From the NCBI GenBank assembly GCA_003439945.1, contig QVRM01005437.1:1-64000 (forward strand): a stretch of 64,000 nt of DNA, given 5' to 3'. This DNA comes from Dermanyssus gallinae (Eukaryota; Arthropoda; Arachnida; Mesostigmata; Dermanyssidae). Positions 58,214-64,000 of the stretch are shown here, one piece after another (within the stretch, counting starts at the first letter, position 1; each line of letters starts with the position of its first letter). The notes beneath the pieces were generated by a model, which was not told the DNA's origin, did not search any database, and was given only the letters and a program-made list of their open reading frames with translations. Both the position numbers and the translations under genes were made by a program.

Positions 58214-58460
58214 TGGTCGGATAAAGGGCCCCTACCTACTAAGTTCCAATCACCCTTTCCGTCCTCTGCTGGGATAACAGTTTTCTTCTTATTTTTAGCC
58301 CCCTTGTCTTTATTCCCCTTTTTATTGCTCTTCTCTGCGGGGTCTCTTATCTGCGACATGGCTTCTTGTCGAAGCAAGTGCCTTGCGGGAAAAGTTTGTT
58401 CAAAGCCTAGATAATTTACTAGATAACACAGCGCTAGGGTTTGGTGTGTTGCCTCACTTT
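58208..58460 (-). pseudogene. ORF1 (gag-like) C-terminus of the R1 element
   Basis: The minus-strand frame ends with M-S-Q-I-R-D-P-A-E-K-S-N-K-K-G-N, a long Lys-rich stretch, then G-D-W-N-L-V-G-R-G-P-L-S-D-Q-C and a TAA overlapping the ORF2 ATG. Basic C-termini are common in retroelement gag proteins. Upstream sequence continues open for at least 20 codons, but no zinc knuckles could be placed with confidence. Confidence 0.5.
58339..58352. repeat. 14-bp direct repeat, second copy
   Basis: Exact match to 54900-54913. It encodes the Q-I-R-D-P residues of ORF1 on the minus strand. Confidence 0.8.
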
Positions 58461-59324
58461 ATTTTTTTGTAGGGTTTTGCTTAAGGATCGTCTTCGAGTT
58501 TTTTGAAAAGGTTAAGCTTGCTATTTGTCTTGCTCTCCACAAATTCTTACTTCAATGCAGCTCTGCACTTTCAGAAATTAGCCAAAAATTTAGCTCTATC
58601 CTCTGAAGTTTTGGGTGGCCTTTTTACTCACGCCTTGCTCTCTTGCAGTCACAGTTTTTCTGAGCAATGGCAATACGGTATTTTGGGTAAACGTTCTCTC
58701 GCTTTGGGTGTATCAGCTTTTTAGCTCAAGTGCATGCCATTATCAAAACGCCTTGGAGCACCTCCTGTGGTTTGGAGTAGTCCCGTGTGGGTGACTGCCT
58801 TGCTAATTTTCATTCCTTTTTCGTTTTGTTGGCGATTTGCTGCTCGTTCTCCGTCTCCTGACCTGCCAGCTCAATTTTTTCACCTCTATTGGCGTGTGCT
58901 GCTTGTTTTCCACATGCATTGCTTCTTTCGTTTCCGTCTGGATTCTGAGGTATATACCAGACGGACATGTTATCGATCTGGCAGGATGGCCCACATTTCC
59001 AGGGCTGCTTTATAAGCCACCTAACTTGACGGTTTTCCTCGCCAGGAGCTTGCGCGCCTCTTCCTTAGGCAAGATTACAAGACATTGCCCTGCCGCCTTC
59101 TTTGTTGGGTTGTGGTACCTCGGCTATCCTACGGATAGTGTTTGCCGCACGAGTGGTCCTGACAGGGCCAATTCGAACAAAAATTTCATACTTTTCGATT
59201 AGGAGGCGGATCTTGTCAAGGATCTCGCCCGAAGGATGGACGCCGATTTACCGAGGTTTTTGAAAGCGGCCCTGGTTTGCGGTGACGACCAATATCCGCG
59301 CACTATCCTGTAGGCCCGCTTTGG

Positions 59325-59775
59325 ATATTTTTATTTTTTTGTTTTGTTCTGGGAGGTTCGGGAATGCATGATGCACAAGTAGCCTGCGTGACTAGTGTGA
59401 GACTTGCAAACCCACTAAACCCGGATTTCTCCCCCTCCTCCTCCCCCAGGCTCGGTATTATTTTAGCATTACTTCGAAGCCGTGGGAGAGGCGTCTCTGC
59501 CGTTCTCCTTCAATCAGCTCTATCCCTGACTATCATTCCGAATGTCTACCTGCGGTTGGACAGGGGGATGCGATTTTGTAATCCGTCCTGTGACGGTACG
59601 TCAAGACCATAAGGACCCAGCTGCTCCCCACCCCTTCCCCCATCCCTCGGCTCCTCGTCTCGACCACTCTCCCTGGGGACCCGCTTAAACCTCTCCCACC
59701 AAGCCGTTTCCTTAGCTGTCTTAAGTGTCAGAGCGGCATCGAACAAGTTCGTCGCCTCCCTCCGTGCCTTCGCCG
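59325..59775 (-). mobile_element. R1-clade LINE 3' end, copy B
   Basis: Matches the 3' end of copy A from 54914 to about 55300 at high identity: TCTGGGAGGTTCGGGAATGC, CATGATGCACAAG, CAAACCCACTAAACCCGGA, GGGAGAGGCGTCTCTGCCG. It continues into the end of ORF2 (L-K-T-A-K-E-T-A, P-S-Q-D-G-L-Q-N-R-I-P). It has an insertion of about 40 bases relative to copy A that carries the D-V-P-S-Q-D codons also seen in copy C. The A-rich tail (in complement) is irregular. 5' truncated at about 59775. Confidence 0.85.
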
Positions 59776-60454
59776 TTAAACCTTTGTTTGGCTACGGCTC
59801 CACCGGCCATACTCTCTGTAGGGTCGTTTGACTATTGCCGCCGATTTCTCTTGTTAAGTCTGCGGTATTGCCGTAGACATGCTCGCACAGCTTCACGCTT
59901 CACTATGGTATTTCACCATTTGGCTTTACCTTCCTTCTCTTGAATGGGAAGCATAATCCCTCGGAGCTCTACGGGCACACGTCCGCACTTTTTGACATGA
60001 AACCTGTGACTGATGCGTCTGATAGTCGTAGTACTAAGACCACGCAGATTAGTTTCAGTCATGAAATAGGTAAATTGCCTGCCACTATAAGTAATTCTGA
60101 AAATGACCTTGCTGGTCACTTGAGTGACAATAATATGTCTAGTTATTTGAGTAAACAAGTCACATCAGTAGTAATAATAGCGTTAGCAATGTTATCCAAT
60201 TGACTATCGGACATAACTGTTACACTAATAAGTAACCGTACACAGTTAATGATTTTGTTTTAACCTCAGACTCATCCATCATTGAAGATATATATTGAGT
60301 TACAAATATCATCCGTAAAGTCAAAACATAATGCTAATTTACGTGCGCATGTAAGCAATCTATAACCTCTGATCGATCGGTAGCCGAATGAACGGTACAC
60401 AAAAGAAGTTCCGGAAGGCTCATGTAGTGGAAGAAGCTAGTTTTAACTGTAAGA
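59776..60454. other. Intergenic; unidentified 87-codon frame
   Basis: A plus-strand frame at 59940-60203 has mixed composition without motifs. A pyrimidine-rich CTTCTCTTGAATGGGAAG precedes it and could be a splice acceptor, but the evidence is thin. Confidence 0.3.
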
Positions 60455-61731
60455 ACACAAAGCCCGTTTTTAGATACACAAATAAACAGAAAGGAAATGA
60501 ATACAAGCACTGCAGCTTTAAATGTAGCTCAGAGAGCCCTGATAGACGATGCTTTTAAAACAAATGCATTTGAGGGATTGTTCTCGTCGTTTTAGCAGTT
60601 CTGAGGAATTGACTTCCCAAAATATATCTAAACACAAAATGTTTAATAAAACTAAACAAATACTAACTAAATTCAGTTTCACTTCGGATTTAATCTTGTC
60701 AATATTGTACACAATGTTAGCAATTGTAATAAGTGAACTCCTTTCTTTGATATTCGGAGCTCTTATTCTGGATAAAGATGGCACTGTGTGCAACACTACT
60801 AAGCATTAAGAAGAATTCTTGACAGTTTCGTTTTCTTTAATCCAAAGGCCCGTTGGATGGGAACTAACATGACTTTACTAAAGAACAAATTCAAGGCAAC
60901 TTGTTGAAATGACATAATATGATAAACAATAAGCTAGTTTTTAATAATATTTTTTTTTTAATTTCTCGAAAGCATCTAATTTAGTTAGGCTAACTCACTC
61001 TGATGTCACGAAATCTGCATAATTGTGTTCAAAAGAGGCCTATAACCACCCATAAGTCAAATACAAGTCCTCAAGCTTACTCTGACAGAACTCATATTAC
61101 ACAAATAATCTAATCAACTGGCATAACACAGAACACCTTATTTCGCGATTTTATACTTCTTGATTGCAACTTTTACATGCAACTTTAAAATAGCTTGGTT
61201 GTTCTCAAATTTGGCTGAAAGGTTTAGCGCCCATTTAAATAAAACACATTGAAGCAATTGCTAGCTTAAAAAAAATATTTTGTCATGGATCATTAAGGTA
61301 TAGCTTTTTTGTAAATCCGCTGTGATATATCTTGTTTGGAACCTTAAAATAACCAGAATGCTGGGAACTGACAACGCTAACGGCACAAATGTATGTATGG
61401 TGCAAATGTGAGCTAATCGTTAGTTGTATAAAACCTAATCACGGTTTTTAAACCGCAAATTTGGCAACATATTGTCCCCGTTTGTCAAAATAAGGGTGCA
61501 CTTGAGTCGAATTTAGTATACAAGTACATTATATGCGCATTTTGTGTTCACTCTAAAAAGCCGCCTGTAACTGGGCTCGTATAGAGAGAACGCTACGTCG
61601 GGATATTTTCTCTCTCTTTCTTCGCTTATTGCTTACACTGTTATACGACCAGTGACTGGGGCAGCCAGAGGAGGTTGGTCAACTCGTCGTATAGTCACTA
61701 CACTATGTAAATACGCACAAACAATTTAGTA

Positions 61732-62869
61732 TTTTCGGGGGTTACATTGGAGCGGAAGCTAAGGTTGCAGAGAAAGGAGTTAGAGCATCGAGATCAGTAT
61801 AAATATTTAGGTGTTAGTTATAAACTATAGCGTCAATAGAAGAACTGTTGAAAGTGGAAGAAACGTTAAGATTAAAGAAAGCAGACAGGGGTAGGAATTC
61901 GGTAAGGTGCAAAAGCTTATAGGGATTCAATAGGTATGTGGTTACAAAGGACATTTGGAAGGCACTGTATGTGCCAGGGCTGACATTTGGAAACGCTGTT
62001 CTAGTGCATAGCTCGGGTTTATGGAGGAAATTAGAAGGGATTCAGAGAGAAGTAATTAGATTTTCATTGGGTTGCCGTTTAAATTGTAGCAGAGAGTTTC
62101 TTAAAGGGGAGGGGGGTATGTCAAAATTTATCGAAAGAGAAGTGCAAAGTAAGCTGAGGTATTGTAGTAGAATTAGGACACTAAGTAACGAACGATGGGT
62201 AAAAAAGATACAGTGGGTAAAAATGGCAATGGGAATAAAAACAAAATGGGACAGGAGGGTAGAATTTGCGGCAAGACAGATAGGACTCACCAGCAAACAA
62301 TGGACAGACACTACTATGTCCAGTGGGCAAATTAAAAGTAGGGTAAAGGCAGCATACACCCAGAAGTGGCGGGCAGCACTTATGCAGAAAACTAGTTTAA
62401 AGGAAGTATACGGGAATATGAAATTGGAAAGGGGTGGAGTAGCATGGTTATATGATAATACAAGAGGCAGCGGGTTGTTAGCGGATGCAAGAGCCGGTAT
62501 GTTAGACACAAGAGTACAGCGAAACAGCTACGAGGAATTAGAAACAACGGTTTGTCGAATATGCAGTAAGAGAGAAGAAACTGTAGATCATCTGGTTAGG
62601 GAATGTGAACAACTAGTAGGAACTAGGGATTTAGAATTAGGGGAGGCGCTGGGATTAGGCAAGGATGCAGAAAAGGCACAGATAGAGATTACGAAACAGA
62701 GGCTATCCCGATGGAAGGTGTTCAACACATAAGGGCAAAGTAACTGGAGACCACAATATAGGTAATTAATAGCTGCAGCGTTATGCGCCCCTGATATAAA
62801 AGGGCGATATGTGTACACACACTTATCAAGCAAATAAACCAATCAATCAATCAATAGTAAAAAAAAAAA
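61732..62869 (+). mobile_element. 5'-truncated LINE inserted in duplicated block
   Basis: Starts in the RT thumb (Y-K-Y-L-G-V-S-Y at about 61798-61825) and runs to a tail of CAATCAATCAATCAATAG plus a poly-A run. A five-base TAGTA occurs at 61727-61731 and at 62855-62859, a possible short target duplication. The same family's 3' end is at 2796-3075. The position is confirmed by comparison with the empty site in copy 1 of the block (near 52960). Confidence 0.85.
61938..62732 (+). pseudogene. LINE ORF2 C-terminal region
   Basis: A 264-codon open frame covering the region after the RT domain: L-W-R-K-L-E-G-I-Q-R-E-V-I-R-F and a Lys/Arg-rich middle, then C-R-I-C-S-K-R-E-E-T-V-D-H-L-V-R-E-C, a CCHC-type zinc-finger-like block common at LINE C-termini, then Q-R-L-S-R-W-K. 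It stays open to its natural stop, so it inserted relatively recently, but frameshifts precede it near 61840-61930 and the catalytic RT is missing. Confidence 0.8.
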
Positions 62870-62965
62870 AACAGCACTTCTCTCGATTGAAGACAGGGTG
62901 CTGCTTCTAGTCGGCGACACACGTCTATGCATGCATATGTATGACATTTGTACTGTGCATTAAAA

Positions 62966-64000
62966 TTATTAGGTACAAACGCAAACCCGTATTCTGACTC
63001 TCAAGTGCAATTAACCAGTAGAAGCTAGTGCCCGCACGCAACAGTCTCCAATTTCGGCATTTTTGCATCTTCAATATAAATGCGCCTTTGTTTGGTTAAA
63101 CGGGGACATTTTTTACAATATCTACATTTCACAAACCGTTACAGAGATTTGTAAAATTAAGTTATTTACGAAGCATCAGTAATATTTACAAGAGCCAATT
63201 ACTCGTTCAGATATTTCCGCAATTAGCGGAATTTCCAACTCACAGTGTCTTCTTGATTGTCCGCTACGAAAATATAACGATTACACGATCTGTATTGGCA
63301 ATTTGTTCCGATGATATTGTGTGACCGCTTTTAGGACTGTGGTAATATATACGATTAATGAGTTAAACATATGATTGCAAATACGACAATCTGGTCCGGA
63401 CTGCAGTTCCTAAGGAGGGCTTGTCACAATAGGACTACGATCAATGTTACATTCAATGTGACACGACGGATAAATCTATACACTTTTAATTGCTTTGAAG
63501 TAAAGACGCCAAACCTCACATCTATATGTATCTGTAAAAAACGATTATAATGTTTCATGCAAACATTGTCATTATTGATTATAAAACAACGAATGATGCT
63601 GTTACATGTTAAGCTAGTTGATTAGGTAAGTGATCAAATCCAGTTCCAGTGTCACAGTCCCCGAGGTCCTTTACACTTTTTGAAATGGAGTAGACTTTTT
63701 ATTTAGCATTAAGTTATGGGTCCTTTTTAAACACACTCATTTCAGCATGGAAATATAAAAAATATATTTATCTGAACATCATTTAGAAACGGCATTAATC
63801 GTACTAGTTGGTAGTATTTGTCATCAGTCGTAGTAGTAGTAGTAGTAGTAGTAGTATTTGCCCATTGACAGCGGATTTAGAGGGCCCGTATAGTTTCAAA
63901 TAATTGGTAAAAAGCTTACAAGTTATCAATTTGGGGGTAATACTTCTAAGCAACAAAGCAGCAGCTTTTTTTATTCTTACTTGCCGCTTTTTTCCCAATT
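62966..64000. other. Intergenic; (GTA)n at 63826-63855
   Basis: AT-rich sequence without a supported gene. A GTA/TAG microsatellite lies at about 63826-63855. Confidence 0.5.

Larger units (their letters stand above)
54914..59320 (-). mobile_element. R1-clade non-LTR retrotransposon, main copy A
   Basis: Minus-strand element: poly-A tail (T-run at 54914), 3' UTR to 55095, ORF2 55096-58213, ORF1 C-terminus from about 58460 to 58208. ORF1-like peptides in broken frames run further up to about 59310 (for example I-L-P-K-E-E-A-R-K-L-L-A-R-K near 59050). The ORF1 stop (TAA) overlaps the ORF2 start in ATGTTAA, as expected if ORF2 is translated by termination-reinitiation. If the upper part is ORF1 of the same copy, its 5' end meets the 3' tail of copy B at about 59325, giving a head-to-tail pair. 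The upper boundary is uncertain. Confidence 0.7.
60455..62965. repeat. Duplicated ~1.3-kb block, copy 2, split by a LINE
   Basis: Collinear with 51725-53060, but interrupted between 61731 and about 62870 by a LINE. The block resumes at 62872 with ACAGCACTTCTCTCGATTGA, matching CCAGCACTCCTCTCGATTGA at 52979. The repeat ends near ACTGTGCAT (62960), after which the copies diverge. Confidence 0.85.

Overview
The window is eukaryotic nuclear DNA, most likely from an arthropod. The evidence is a class A neuropeptide-type GPCR with spliced-gene features, plus R1-clade, Jockey-like and CR1-like non-LTR retrotransposons, mariner transposons, tRNA-headed SINEs and very many (AT)n and (AAT)n microsatellites. 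A parasitiform mite or tick would fit the mix of GC-rich exons in AT-rich, transposon-packed intergenic DNA, but that placement is a guess. There is no operon, plasmid, CRISPR array or rRNA/tRNA gene.

Host genes are few. (1) 12100-13599 (+): a vasopressin/oxytocin/CCAP-type receptor on one large exon, ending at a good splice donor, so the apparent stop is probably intronic. (2) About 3656-4365 (-): a highly charged Lys/Asp/Glu-rich first exon that ends at a GTAAGC donor and has an apparent one-base frameshift near its N-terminus. A few weaker exon candidates (26356-26946, 29091-29330, 41819-41911) are listed with low confidence.

Layout. 1160-3075: four 5'-truncated LINE ends stacked head to tail, two with (AAT)n tails. 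3207-3432: an (AT)n-centred palindrome. 3656-4365: charged exon. 6.2-11.2 kb: AT tracts, a half foldback element and decayed LINEs on the minus strand. 11.6-13.6 kb: receptor. 14.1-16.0 kb: two foldback MITEs, one a monomer plus an inverted half copy. 16.4-17.7 kb: a dead mariner and a SINE with perfect 14-base target duplications. 18-30 kb: scattered LINE ends, a second foldback family, a SINE with a 15-base duplication, and a 59-base perfect inverted repeat. 30.6-34.7 kb: LINE remnants, then an apparently intact mariner. 35-46 kb: mostly featureless, with SINEs and perfect hairpins. 46-60 kb: a retrotransposon province with three copies of one R1-clade family (one with an intact RT domain), an LDDG-type LINE and older paralogous LINE repeats. 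51.7-53.1 and 60.5-63.0 kb: a duplicated block of about 1.3 kb; the second copy is split by a LINE.

The most unusual theme is near-perfect inverted repeats at every scale: tiny-loop hairpins (one inside the receptor's coding sequence), AT-centred palindromes and foldback MITEs flanked by (AT)n. I see no evidence for a new multi-gene system. Boundaries of old repeats are by-eye estimates.
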